A DNA stretch of 64,000 bases from the NCBI GenBank assembly GCA_024235595.1, contig JACKMC010000005.1, positions 124,001 to 188,000 of the forward strand. The letters run 5' to 3'. Positions 52,812 through 62,011 of the stretch are shown one piece after another. The stretch comes from Zoogloeaceae bacterium (lineage in GTDB: Bacteria; Pseudomonadota; Gammaproteobacteria; Burkholderiales; Rhodocyclaceae). The notes beneath the pieces were generated by a model. It ran no database searches. It worked only from the letters and a program-made list of their open reading frames with translations, and was not told the DNA's origin. The position numbers were made by a program, and so were the translations under genes. Each line of letters opens with the position of its first letter. Positions within the stretch are counted from its first letter, which is position 1.

Positions 52812-53887
52812 TACATGGCCCGGCCTGCGCCCTGGCCACTGGCGCGGAGCAGGATCAGCAACGCGCCTCCGCCGCCATCGTGGGGCGGCGCCTGGCAAAA
52901 GGCGAGGATCTCTTCGCGTTGCGCGAGCCAGCCTCGCGAGAGGTGCTTGAGCACCGGGAAGCGCCCCGGCGAGCCGAGACCCTTGCCGTGGATGAGTCGC
53001 ACGCACCGGCGTCCATGGTGCAGGCTCTCGCCCAGAAAGGCCGACAGCGCGGCGCGCGCCTCATCGCGGACCAGGCCATGAAGGTCCAGTTGTCCCTGTA
53101 CCACCCAGCGCCCGCGACGCAGGTCGGTGAGCACCCGCCTGGGTATGCCCGGCCTTAGAAAGGCGGTTTCATCCCCGGTGTCGAGGCGATCTTCGAGGCT
53201 GAGAGGGGTTCCGAGGGTTTCGGCGAGCACCGATCGATCGTCCGCTTGCCGCTGCACAGGGTGGGGCGCCGCCGGAGGTGTCGACACGACCGCGCGATTG
53301 TCGGCCTTGAGGGGTCTTGTGCCTTGCAGTGCCCAGTCGAGCAAGGCCTTGGGATCGTCCGCGGCGACCCCGGATGGCAGATGCTCGAGCATGGTCCTGG
53401 CGCTGAAGGGCGGGATTTCGGCAGCCGGGCCATCGCCCCGCGTGCGGCGGTGAGCCGGCGCGCGGAGGTCGAGCCGGCCGGTGTCCCTGATCGGCTGCAC
53501 ATCCCGCATCTCGAACCGGAATACGTCTTCGTCTGCGCGAGGGGCCGTGCTTGTGCGCTTGGGCCCGGGTTCGCCCTCGCTGACGCGCGTCCGTGGCAGC
53601 GGCGCTGGCTTCGGCGGTTCGAGAACGACCCTGTTGGCGGGACGCAGCGGCGTGGCATCGTCGAGAGCGCTCTTGAAGAGCGATATATCGTCTTCGGAGA
53701 GCGCCGTCGGGGGCGCCTCGGCCTGCCGATTCGTGGCTTCCGGCTTGCCCTTGCCGGATTTTCCGGTGATCGACGAAGCCGGCAGCGTGCCGCGCAGATC
53801 CTTGAGGGCGTCGAAGCCGCCGCCCCGTTCAACCCTGCGGCCTGGGCTTGCGGGCAAGGTCCTGGCGTGGGGTGGGCGACGCGGCAT
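52811..53887 (-). CDS. Smr domain protein with long disordered N-terminus
   Basis: A 358-residue protein. The C-terminal Smr domain (about residues 270-355) has LDLHGLVRDEARAALSAFL and RLIHGKGLGSPGR, the LDxHG and HGxG motifs of this nuclease-like fold. The first 260 residues are Pro/Arg/Asp-rich, low complexity and probably disordered. Stand-alone Smr proteins nick DNA or act on RNA in translation quality control; the substrate here is unknown. ATG 53887 lies eight bases after the trxB stop, so the two are in one operon. Confidence 0.88.
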   Translation of the reverse strand: MPRRPPHARTLPASPGRRVERGGGFDALKDLRGTLPASSITGKSGKGKPEATNRQAEAPPTALSEDDISLFKSALDDATPLRPANRVVLEPPKPAPLPRTRVSEGEPGPKRTSTAPRADEDVFRFEMRDVQPIRDTGRLDLRAPAHRRTRGDGPAAEIPPFSARTMLEHLPSGVAADDPKALLDWALQGTRPLKADNRAVVSTPPAAPHPVQRQADDRSVLAETLGTPLSLEDRLDTGDETAFLRPGIPRRVLTDLRRGRWVVQGQLDLHGLVRDEARAALSAFLGESLHHGRRCVRLIHGKGLGSPGRFPVLKHLSRGWLAQREEILAFCQAPPHDGGGGALLILLRASGQGAGRAM

Positions 53888-53895
53888 CGAAGCGC

Positions 53896-54852
53896 TCAGG
53901 CGAGCTTGAGCGAATCCAGGTAACGCTCGGCATCGAGCGCCGCCATGCAACCGGTTCCGGCACTGGTAACGGCCTGCCGGTAGATATGGTCCTGGACATC
54001 CCCGGCCGCAAAGATTCCGGGTATGCTGGTCGCGGTGGCATTGCCCTCGCGGCCGCCTGTCGTGATGATGTAGCCACCCTCCATCTCGAGCTGCCCTTCG
54101 AAGATGTCGGTGTTGGGCTTGTGACCGATGGCAATGAACACGCCCTTGAGGGCGATCTCACGGGTGTCGTCCGAGGTCATGCTGCGGATGCGCATCCCGG
54201 TCACGCCCGAATCGTCGCCGAGCACCTCGTCGAGTGTGGCATCGAGCTCGAGCACGATCTTACCCGCCGCGACCTTCTCCATCATCTTGTCGATGAGGAT
54301 CTTTTCGGCGCGGAACTTGTTACGTCGATGAACCAGGGTGACCTTGCTGGCGATATTGGCGAGATAGAGCGCCTCTTCGACCGCGGTGTTGCCGCCGCCG
54401 ATGACCGCCACCTCCTGGTTTCGATAGAAGAATCCGTCGCAGGTGGCACAAGCGGAAACGCCGCGACCCATGAATTTCTCCTCGGAGGGCAGCCCGATGT
54501 ACTTGGCGGTGGCTCCGGTGGAAATGATCAGCGCATCGCAGGTGTATTCGCCCGCATCGCCGATCAGCCGGATCGGTTTCTCGGCCAGATGAGTCGTGTG
54601 GATATGGTCGAAAATGATCTCGGTATTGAAGCGCTGGGCATGCTTGAGGAATCTTTCCATCAACTCGGGTCCCATCACCCCATCGGCGTCGGCGGGCCAG
54701 TTGTCGACGTCCGTGGTGGTCATCAGTTGGCCACCTTGTGCGAGGCCGGTGATCAGGACTGGCTCGAGGTTCGCGCGGGCGGCGTAAACGGCGGCCGTAT
54801 AGCCGGCTGGGCCGGATCCAAGTATGAGCAGGCGTACGTGGCGGTTTTGCAT
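53896..54852 (-). CDS. trxB: thioredoxin reductase
   Basis: A 318-residue NADPH-dependent flavoenzyme that reduces thioredoxin. It has LLILGSGPAGYTAAVYAAR (FAD), the redox pair CATC (Cys135, Cys138), GGGNTAVEEALYLA (NADPH), and GIFAAGDVQDHIYRQAVTSAGTG at the C-terminus. ATG 54852 is fixed by similarity. It is divergent from the Crp-family gene and heads the trxB-smr pair. Confidence 0.97.
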   Translation of the reverse strand: MQNRHVRLLILGSGPAGYTAAVYAARANLEPVLITGLAQGGQLMTTTDVDNWPADADGVMGPELMERFLKHAQRFNTEIIFDHIHTTHLAEKPIRLIGDAGEYTCDALIISTGATAKYIGLPSEEKFMGRGVSACATCDGFFYRNQEVAVIGGGNTAVEEALYLANIASKVTLVHRRNKFRAEKILIDKMMEKVAAGKIVLELDATLDEVLGDDSGVTGMRIRSMTSDDTREIALKGVFIAIGHKPNTDIFEGQLEMEGGYIITTGGREGNATATSIPGIFAAGDVQDHIYRQAVTSAGTGCMAALDAERYLDSLKLA

Positions 54853-55081
54853 GGTGATGCGGATTCCTGGCAGGGCTGAAGTGCGAATTATAGCCGCCTC
54901 TGCGCAGAGCTTCCCGCTCCCGCGCTTTGGTGCCGGGCGCTTGCCGCGGGACCCATCGATCCGCACGGGCAGGGACTTGCCGGAGAGGGAATCCGTGAAA
55001 ATCCGGATGTCTTGTTCTGTGGCGGGAATTTGTCGGGTACCATCGACAGGTCGACGCAACTGGCTCCACGCTGGAGGTACC

Positions 55082-55753
55082 ATGAACCTGTCCAATGCCG
55101 TATCCATCATCGCACTGAAAACGTTCTCGCTGTTCAACGGGCTGACGGATGACCGGCTTGCTGCGATTGCGCAGCATGCTCTCATGCGCAGGGTGCCGCG
55201 GGGTCAGGCAGTGGTCCACGCGGGTGACCGCACCGACTACGTGTACTTCGTTCTCACCGGCAATCTGAAGGTGCTCGTCAGCGACGAGGACGGGCGCGAG
55301 GTGATTCTCACCATGCTGGGGCAGGGCGAACTGTTCGGCGAGATGGGGGTTTTCGACGAACAGCCGCGTTCGGCCTCGGTCGTCGCTGTTTCACCGGTGG
55401 ATCTGGTGGTGATTGCCAAGTCCGACTTCCGCCGCATGATGCAGGAGAACTTCGACATTGCGTGGCGCATCATGAGCAACCTCGCCGAGCGCTTGCGCAC
55501 CGCCGATCGCAAGATCGAAAGCCTTGCGCTCATGGATGTCTATGGCCGTGTCGCGAGGCTCCTCCTCGAGATGGCCGAAGAGGTCGAGGGCGAGCGCATC
55601 GTCCAGCGCAAGATATCCAAACAGGACATCGCCAAGATGATCGGTGCGTCGCGCGAGATGGTGAGCCGGGTAATGAAGGACCTGGGCATGCGGGGCCTGA
55701 TCGAGGAGTCCGATCGGGGCATCATCCTGCGCGAGCGCATTCTCGATCTTTGA
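55082..55753 (+). CDS. Crp/Fnr family transcription regulator
   Basis: A 223-residue regulator with a complete cyclic-nucleotide-binding domain. The phosphate-binding cassette reads FGEMGVFDEQPRSASVVA, close to the Crp consensus (Gly-Glu ... Arg-Ser-Ala), so cAMP or a related nucleotide is a plausible ligand. The helix-turn-helix is KISKQDIAKMIGASREMVSRVMKDL. It lacks the cysteine set of Fnr. GGAGG precedes ATG 55082. It lies between trxB and ftsK, the place of lrp in enterobacteria. Confidence 0.93.
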   Translation: MNLSNAVSIIALKTFSLFNGLTDDRLAAIAQHALMRRVPRGQAVVHAGDRTDYVYFVLTGNLKVLVSDEDGREVILTMLGQGELFGEMGVFDEQPRSASVVAVSPVDLVVIAKSDFRRMMQENFDIAWRIMSNLAERLRTADRKIESLALMDVYGRVARLLLEMAEEVEGERIVQRKISKQDIAKMIGASREMVSRVMKDLGMRGLIEESDRGIILRERILDL

Positions 55754-55865
55754 TTTTTGGTGAGCGGTGGGCTTTATCCTCCCGGCTCACGGGCCAGGGC
55801 AGTTTTGCGGTCTTGACTTATAATCGCGGATTGTTGTGAGCAGCCGCCCGGCGCGGTGAAATCAG

Positions 55866-58154
55866 ATGCTGCCTTCCGCTTCCTCCCGTTCCCAGCCACT
55901 TCCTGAAAAGATTGCAGCGCGTCTCCAGGAGGCGCGCTGGCTGCTGTTCGGGCTGGTGGCCGTGTATCTAGCCATGGTGTTGCTCGGCTACAGCAAGGGC
56001 GACCCGGGCTGGTCTCATGCGGCGGCCGTCGAGCGGGTCGCGAATCCGGGTGGCAGACTCGGAGCGTGGGTGTCCGATCTGATGCTCTACCTGTTCGGAC
56101 TGTCCGCCTGGTGGTGGGTCTTCTTCCTTGGGCTCGGGCTGGTCAGCGGTTACAGGCGGCTGCGGCACCCCGGTCACACCGACCACCGTTCGCTGCTCGT
56201 CGTGTGTTGCGGCTTCTGTATCACGCTGTTGTCCAGCAGTGCGCTCGAAGCGCTGCGGTTCCATTCCTCGTCCGCCGATCTGCCGCTCAATGCGGGGGGC
56301 ATGCTCGGTTTCGAACTCGGTGAGATGGCGCTCAAGTACCTCGGCTTTACGGGCGGAACGCTGGTCCTTCTGACGCTCGCGGCGACCGGGCTGAGTCTCT
56401 TTACCGGTGTCTCCTGGGTCGGGGCTGCGGAGCGCATGGGCTTGTGGCTCGAGGAAGGATGGCACTTCATCGAGAACAAGTGGAAGGAGTGGCAGGACCG
56501 CAAGGTGGGCCGCGAAGTAGCCGAGAAGCGTGAGGCCGTGGTCAGCACCAAGCGCAAGAAGACCGAGCAATCACCGCCCGCGCCGGTGCGCATCGAGCCG
56601 GCCGTGACCGAGGTGCCGAAATCCGAACGTGTCGAACGGGAACGGCAGCAGGCATTGTTCGCGGACATGTCCGAGGGATTGATTCCGCCGGTCGGGCTGC
56701 TCGACCCACCTTCCCGGGATGTCGACCCGCCTTCGGCCGAAACGCTCGAATACACCTCGCGGCTGATCGAGCGCAAGCTCGCCGACTTCGGTGTCGAGGT
56801 CAAGGTGCTTGCGGCCTATCCGGGCCCGGTGATTACCCGCTACGAGATCGAGCCGGCTACCGGCGTGAAGGGCAGCCAGGTGGTGAACCTGGCGAAGGAT
56901 CTCGCTCGCGCGCTGTCGCTCGTATCGATCCGCGTTGTCGAGACGATCCCCGGCAAGTCGTGCATGGCGCTCGAACTTCCGAATCCCAAGCGCCAGACGG
57001 TGCGTTTGTCCGAGATCGTTGCCTCCAAGGCCTATCAGGACATGAGCTCGCCGCTCACGGTTGCGCTCGGCAAGGATATCGGCGGGCAGCCGATCGTCGC
57101 CGACCTGGCCAAGATGCCGCACTTGCTGGTTGCCGGCACGACCGGATCGGGGAAATCGGTCGGGGTCAACGCGATGATCCTGTCGCTGCTCTACAAGTCC
57201 GAGCCTGACCGGGTGCGCCTCATCATGGTCGATCCGAAGATGCTCGAACTCTCGATCTACGAAGGCATCCCCCATTTGCTGGCCCCGGTGGTGACCGACA
57301 TGAAACATGCCGGCAATGCGCTGAACTGGTGCGTCGGCGAGATGGAAAAACGCTACAAGCTCATGGCGGCGGTCGGGGTGCGCAATCTGGCGGGTTTCAA
57401 CAAGCAGGTGCAGGAGGCCCGCAAGCAGGGGGTGCCGCTTACCAACCCGTTCTCGATCACCCCGGAGAGCCCCGAGCCGTTGGAGCCGCTGCCACACATC
57501 GTGGTGGTGGTCGACGAGTTCGCAGACCTGATGATGGTGGTCGGCAAGAAGGTGGAGGAGTTGATCGCCAGGTTGGCGCAGAAGGCCCGCGCCGCCGGTA
57601 TTCACCTGATACTGGCGACGCAGCGCCCCTCGGTCGACGTCATCACCGGCCTGATCAAGGCCAACATCCCGACCCGCATGGCCTTCCAGGTGTCGAGCAA
57701 GATCGACTCCCGCACCATTCTCGACCAGATGGGAGCGGAAAACCTGCTTGGCATGGGCGACATGCTCTACCTGCCGCCGGGCTCCGGATTGCCGGTGCGC
57801 GTTCATGGTGCGTTTGTCGCCGACGACGAAGTCCACAAGATCGTCGACCACCTCAAACGGCACGGCGCGCCCGACTACATCGAGGGCATTCTCGCGGCGC
57901 CCGAGGACGACGCGGAAGGTGCGCTGGGTGGCGGTGGCGAGGCCGACGGCGAGGCCGACCCGCTCTACGACCAGGCTGTCGACGTCGTCATCAAGACGCG
58001 GCGACCGTCGATTTCGCTGGTTCAACGCCACTTGCGCATCGGTTACAACCGTGCCGCCCGGTTGATCGAGCAGATGGAGCGTTCGGGCCTGGTCTCCTCG
58101 ATGGGCAGCAACGGAAATCGCGAGGTGCTCGCGCCCGCCAAGGAAGCCGACTGA
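55866..58154 (+). CDS. ftsK: DNA translocase FtsK
   Basis: A 762-residue septal DNA pump that clears chromosomes and activates XerCD at dif. Four membrane helices (about residues 25-185) are followed by a short charged linker, the alpha/beta motor with Walker A AGTTGSGKSVGVN (about residues 422-434), Walker B IVVVVDEFADLMM, and the C-terminal gamma winged helix (RRPSISLVQRHLRIGYNRAARLIEQME) that reads KOPS. The linker is much shorter than in E. coli, as in many betaproteobacteria. A TATAAT at 55819 may be the promoter -10. lolA follows closely. Confidence 0.97.
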   Translation: MLPSASSRSQPLPEKIAARLQEARWLLFGLVAVYLAMVLLGYSKGDPGWSHAAAVERVANPGGRLGAWVSDLMLYLFGLSAWWWVFFLGLGLVSGYRRLRHPGHTDHRSLLVVCCGFCITLLSSSALEALRFHSSSADLPLNAGGMLGFELGEMALKYLGFTGGTLVLLTLAATGLSLFTGVSWVGAAERMGLWLEEGWHFIENKWKEWQDRKVGREVAEKREAVVSTKRKKTEQSPPAPVRIEPAVTEVPKSERVERERQQALFADMSEGLIPPVGLLDPPSRDVDPPSAETLEYTSRLIERKLADFGVEVKVLAAYPGPVITRYEIEPATGVKGSQVVNLAKDLARALSLVSIRVVETIPGKSCMALELPNPKRQTVRLSEIVASKAYQDMSSPLTVALGKDIGGQPIVADLAKMPHLLVAGTTGSGKSVGVNAMILSLLYKSEPDRVRLIMVDPKMLELSIYEGIPHLLAPVVTDMKHAGNALNWCVGEMEKRYKLMAAVGVRNLAGFNKQVQEARKQGVPLTNPFSITPESPEPLEPLPHIVVVVDEFADLMMVVGKKVEELIARLAQKARAAGIHLILATQRPSVDVITGLIKANIPTRMAFQVSSKIDSRTILDQMGAENLLGMGDMLYLPPGSGLPVRVHGAFVADDEVHKIVDHLKRHGAPDYIEGILAAPEDDAEGALGGGGEADGEADPLYDQAVDVVIKTRRPSISLVQRHLRIGYNRAARLIEQMERSGLVSSMGSNGNREVLAPAKEAD

Positions 58155-58207
58155 ACGCCGCAGCGGCGCCGATGGTCAACAACGGCCACACCACTTCTGG
58201 ATTCAAG

Positions 58208-58840
58208 ATGAAGCCGAATTCCGCTTTCATGGCGCTCGCGATTTCCTCTCTAACGCTCCTTGGCAACTCGAATCTCCATGCCGCAGGGCTCGAGCAACTG
58301 CGCCAGTTCGTGGCGCAGACCAGCAGTGGGGCCGGCGAATTCTCGCAAACCGTGATCGCGCGCTCGGGCCGCAAGCCGCAAATCGCCTCGGGCACTTTCT
58401 CGTTCGAACGCCCGGGGCGTTTCCGTTGGCACTATGAGCAGCCCTATCAGCAACTGCTGGTGGGTGATGGGTCGCGCATGTGGTCCTACGACAAGGATCT
58501 CAATCAGGTCACCGTCAAGCCGATGGGCGATGCGCTCGGTGCGACGCCCGCGGCGATCATCGCCGGCAAGGCCGACCTCGAGAAGAACTTCGACCTGAGC
58601 GAAGGCACGCCGGCAGACGGGCTGGAGTGGGTCGAGGCAAGACCCAGGACCACGGACACCGCTTTCGCATCGCTGCGCCTCGGCTTTTCGGGCTCGATGC
58701 TGAAGGTCATGGAGATTGGCGACAACTTCGGCCAGAATACACGGCTGGTGTTCGAGCGCTTCGACAGGAACCCCAAACTCGATCCCGCGAATTTTCGCTT
58801 CGTGCCGCCAGCCGGTGCCGATGTGATCGGCGGCGAGTGA
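58208..58840 (+). CDS. lolA: outer-membrane lipoprotein carrier LolA
   Basis: A 210-residue periplasmic chaperone that carries lipoproteins from LolCDE to LolB. The signal peptide is residues 1-25 (ending NLHAA). The mature part shows FSQTVIARSGRKPQIASGTFSFERPGRFRWHYEQPYQQLLVGDG, in typical order, and ends with the FRFVPPAGADVI strand. ATG 58208 is chosen because it directly precedes the signal peptide; ATG 58172 would add 12 residues. It is ten bases before rarA. Confidence 0.95.
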   Translation: MKPNSAFMALAISSLTLLGNSNLHAAGLEQLRQFVAQTSSGAGEFSQTVIARSGRKPQIASGTFSFERPGRFRWHYEQPYQQLLVGDGSRMWSYDKDLNQVTVKPMGDALGATPAAIIAGKADLEKNFDLSEGTPADGLEWVEARPRTTDTAFASLRLGFSGSMLKVMEIGDNFGQNTRLVFERFDRNPKLDPANFRFVPPAGADVIGGE

Positions 58841-58850
58841 GCCGGCAGGG

Positions 58851-60176
58851 ATGCAAGATCTTTTCGCCTCCGCCGAAGCGCCATCCCAGCCGCTCGCGGA
58901 GTTGATGCGCCCCTCGAGCATCGACGAGATCATGGGTCAGGCGCACCTGCTCGGGCCGGGCAAGCCGCTGCGACTGGCGTTCGAGTCGGGCAAGCTGCAT
59001 TCGATGATCCTGTGGGGGCCGCCCGGCGTCGGCAAGACCACGCTGGCGCGACTCATGGCAGCCGCCTTCGATGCCGAATTCGTTTCCCTTTCGGCGGTGT
59101 TCTCGGGCGTCAAGGAGATTCGCGAGGCCATCCAGCACGCGGAGATTGCGCGTGCCAGGGGGCGGCACACGATCCTCTTCGTCGATGAAGTGCATCGCTT
59201 CAACAAATCGCAGCAAGACGCATTTCTGCCATTTGTCGAACAGGGGTTGGTGACCTTCGTCGGCGCGACCACCGAGAATCCCTCCTTCGAGGTCAACGCT
59301 GCCCTGTTGTCGCGCGCCTCGGTCTACGTGCTCGAAACCCTCTCCGAAGCAGATCTCCTGGCGCTGCTCGAGAGAGCAAGGGCAAGGCATTGTCCCGGAC
59401 TGGAATTCAGCGATGAGGCGCGACAGCGACTGGTCGGCTTTGCCGATGGGGATGGCCGACGAACCCTGAACCTGCTCGAGCAGGTGCGCACCGCGGCGCA
59501 AACGGCCGGCCGGACCGAAGTCGATGGCGATTTCGTCGAGCAGGCGCTATCGCGCAGTCTGCGCCGATTCGACAAGGGCGGCGAGGCCTTCTACGATCAG
59601 ATTTCCGCCTTGCACAAGTCGGTGCGCGGCTCCGACCCGGATGCTGCCTTGTACTGGCTTTGTCGCATGCTGGATGGCGGCGCCGATCCCTTGTACCTTG
59701 GGCGGCGCCTGATTCGCATGGCGGTGGAGGACATAGGTCTTGCCGACCCGCGCGCCTTGCAGACCTGCCTCGACGCCTGCGCATGCTTCGAGCGACTGGG
59801 GTCGCCCGAGGGAGAACTCGCGCTAGCCCAGGCGACAATATTCATGGCCTGCGCCGCGAAATCGAATGCGGTGTACAAGGCCTATAACGCGGCTCGGAAA
59901 TTCGTCTCGGGCGATGGGTCGCGACCAGTACCGATGCACCTTCGCAATGCTCCGACCAGGCTGATGAAGGACCTTGGCTACGGCCAGCGCTACCGCTATG
60001 CGCACGACGAGCCGGGCGCATATGCGGCAGGCGAGAACTATTTCCCCGACGGCATGAGCGCACCCCGCTGGTACCAGCCAACCGATCGCGGCATGGAAAA
60101 CCGCATTGCCGAAAAGCTGCGGCAACTGCGTGCCCTCGACGACGCCGATGCGCAAAGGCGCACGCGCGAGGAGTGA
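58851..60176 (+). CDS. rarA: replication-associated recombination protein A (AAA+ ATPase)
   Basis: A 441-residue AAA+ clamp-loader-like ATPase (MgsA/WRNIP1 family) that acts at stalled replication forks. Walker A is GPPGVGKT (residues 56-63), Walker B LFVDEVHRFNKSQQDAFLP, sensor 1 GATTENPSFEVN. The C-terminal tetramerisation domain includes the SALHKSVRGSDPDAALYWLCRMLDGG region. It follows lolA and continues the conserved ftsK-lolA-rarA-serS order. Confidence 0.96.
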   Translation: MQDLFASAEAPSQPLAELMRPSSIDEIMGQAHLLGPGKPLRLAFESGKLHSMILWGPPGVGKTTLARLMAAAFDAEFVSLSAVFSGVKEIREAIQHAEIARARGRHTILFVDEVHRFNKSQQDAFLPFVEQGLVTFVGATTENPSFEVNAALLSRASVYVLETLSEADLLALLERARARHCPGLEFSDEARQRLVGFADGDGRRTLNLLEQVRTAAQTAGRTEVDGDFVEQALSRSLRRFDKGGEAFYDQISALHKSVRGSDPDAALYWLCRMLDGGADPLYLGRRLIRMAVEDIGLADPRALQTCLDACACFERLGSPEGELALAQATIFMACAAKSNAVYKAYNAARKFVSGDGSRPVPMHLRNAPTRLMKDLGYGQRYRYAHDEPGAYAAGENYFPDGMSAPRWYQPTDRGMENRIAEKLRQLRALDDADAQRRTREE

Positions 60177-60214
60177 CCGCACTCCCCGCCGACTTGGCCT
60201 GGGATTTCCGTGCT

Positions 60215-60478
60215 TCAGTGTGCCTGCGGGAAATCGTGCTGGAAGCGGTGCCAGACGCTACGCGCCCGCGCGGCCCGCTCGCTGTCCCCTGAGCGCTCGG
60301 CCCGTTCGAGCGCTTCGCTCAGATACTGGGTCAGCAAGAGAACGCCTTCGGGGGTCTGTACGAGCCCGCAGGCAATCGTGGCTGCGGCGGCATCGGGTAT
60401 GTCTTCGTGCTCGGCAATCAGGGCAACCTCGTCGTCGGTGAGGTTGCAATAGTCGAGACAGTCTCTCATCGAGAGCAT
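60215..60478 (-). CDS. small conserved protein of unknown function
   Basis: An 87-residue acidic helical protein inserted between rarA and serS on the opposite strand. It begins MLSMRDCLDYCNLTDDEVALIAEHEDIP. ATG 60478 is well supported by GGAGGA seven bases upstream; the frame is open to 60553. I recall similar short proteins in related betaproteobacteria but know no function. Two cysteines near the N-terminus (residues 7 and 11) are the only notable residues. Confidence 0.75.
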   Translation of the reverse strand: MLSMRDCLDYCNLTDDEVALIAEHEDIPDAAAATIACGLVQTPEGVLLLTQYLSEALERAERSGDSERAARARSVWHRFQHDFPQAH

Positions 60479-60730
60479 GGTGTTCTCCTCCAAATGTCTG
60501 TACATCAGGAATCCCTCTGTCGGGGTTTCTCTGCTTGATTCACTCAAGTTCACAGTATGGCTTCAGGCAAGAAAAGTTCCACTTCCAAAAACCGTCGGGT
60601 CGATTGATTCGTTCAATCGGAGGGGGCCGTTTCCGCGGGCGGTCCGTCAGGGTGGTGAGCGGACATGCGGATGTCGCCGGGACAGCTTAAAATGCCGGCT
60701 TCAACTACGCGGCCTAATCCGGACCTTTCA

Positions 60731-62011
60731 ATGCTAGATATCCAGTTGTTACGCAATCAAATGCCTTTCGTTGCCGAATCCCTGGCGACACGGGGCGTGC
60801 ATCTTGACGTGTCGGCTTTCGAAACGCTGGAAGAAGATCGCAAGCAGTTGCAGACCCGTACCCAGGAGCTTCAAGCCCGGCGCAATGCACTGTCCAAACA
60901 GATCGGCGCACTGAAGAGCAAGGGCGAGGACGCTTCGGCAGCAATGACCGAAGTGAGTGGAATCGGCGAGGAGTTGAAGCGCAACGAGCAGGCCTTGTCG
61001 GGCTTGCTCGAGCGGATCAACGATTTTGCTGCCGCGCTGCCGAACCTGCCGCACGAGAGCGTGCCGGTGGGGGCCGATGAGTCTGCAAACATCGAGATCA
61101 TGCGCTGGGGCACGCCGCGCGAGTTCGATTTCGAGGTGAGTGACCATGTCGACGTCGGCGCACGCTTGGGGCTGCTCGATTTCGAAACCGCAGCCAAGAT
61201 CTCGGGCGCGCGCTTTGCGATCACGCGCGGCGGCCTGGCGAGACTGCATCGCGCGCTCGCCCAATTCATGCTGGATACCCATGTACGTGAGCACGGCTAC
61301 ACCGAAGTGACGGTGCCGTTCCTGGTGAATCCGGCCAGCATGTACGGCACCGGACAGCTTCCCAAGTTCGAGGAGGATCTTTTTGCGGTGCCGAAACCCG
61401 ACGGCGGCCGCTTCTACCTGATCCCGACTGCAGAGGTCCCGGTTACCAACATGGTGCGCGACGAACTGTTGAACGTGGAGTCGCTGCCGCTCAAGTTCGT
61501 CTGTCACACGCCATGTTTTCGCTCCGAGGCGGGCTCCTACGGACGCGATACGCGAGGCATGATTCGCCAGCACCAGTTCGAGAAGGTCGAGCTGGTGCGC
61601 ATCGAGACGCCGGAGAATTCATGGACCGCGCTCGAGGAGCTGTGCGCGCATGCCGAGGCAATCCTGCGCAAGCTCGCGCTCCCATATCGCAAGATCGTAC
61701 TTTGCACCGGCGACATGGGTTTCTCGGCGGCGAAGACATACGATCTCGAAGTCTGGCTCCCCGCCCAGAATACCTATCGGGAGATCTCGTCCTGCTCCAA
61801 CACCGGGGCGTTCCAGGCGCGCAGGATGCAGGCGCGGTTCAAGAACGCGCAGGGCAAGAACGAACTGCTGCACACGCTCAACGGCTCGGGTCTTGCGGTC
61901 GGGCGCACGCTCGTCGCGGTGCTCGAAAACTATCAGCAGGTGGACGGGTCCGTGCTGGTTCCCGAAGTGCTGCAACCCTACATGGGGGGGCTGGAAGTGC
62001 TCGCGCCCTGA
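60731..62011 (+). CDS. serS: seryl-tRNA synthetase
   Basis: A 426-residue class II synthetase. The N-terminal antiparallel coiled-coil arm (residues 25-105) binds the long variable arm of tRNA-Ser. The catalytic core has motif 2 (FRSEAGSYGRDTRGMIRQHQFEKVELV) and motif 3 (NGSGLAVGRTLVAVLENYQ). ATG 60731 starts the family sequence MLDIQLLRNQMPFV. A TAAAAT near 60688 may be the -10. Its last 34 bases overlap the 3' end of the convergent mltF gene. A tRNA-Ser gene lies 2 kb downstream. Confidence 0.98.
   Translation: MLDIQLLRNQMPFVAESLATRGVHLDVSAFETLEEDRKQLQTRTQELQARRNALSKQIGALKSKGEDASAAMTEVSGIGEELKRNEQALSGLLERINDFAAALPNLPHESVPVGADESANIEIMRWGTPREFDFEVSDHVDVGARLGLLDFETAAKISGARFAITRGGLARLHRALAQFMLDTHVREHGYTEVTVPFLVNPASMYGTGQLPKFEEDLFAVPKPDGGRFYLIPTAEVPVTNMVRDELLNVESLPLKFVCHTPCFRSEAGSYGRDTRGMIRQHQFEKVELVRIETPENSWTALEELCAHAEAILRKLALPYRKIVLCTGDMGFSAAKTYDLEVWLPAQNTYREISSCSNTGAFQARRMQARFKNAQGKNELLHTLNGSGLAVGRTLVAVLENYQQVDGSVLVPEVLQPYMGGLEVLAP

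Noticed and set aside
56571..58031. 486-codon frame antisense to ftsK
   Set aside because: No domain or start signal; ftsK motor and gamma domains cover the interval.
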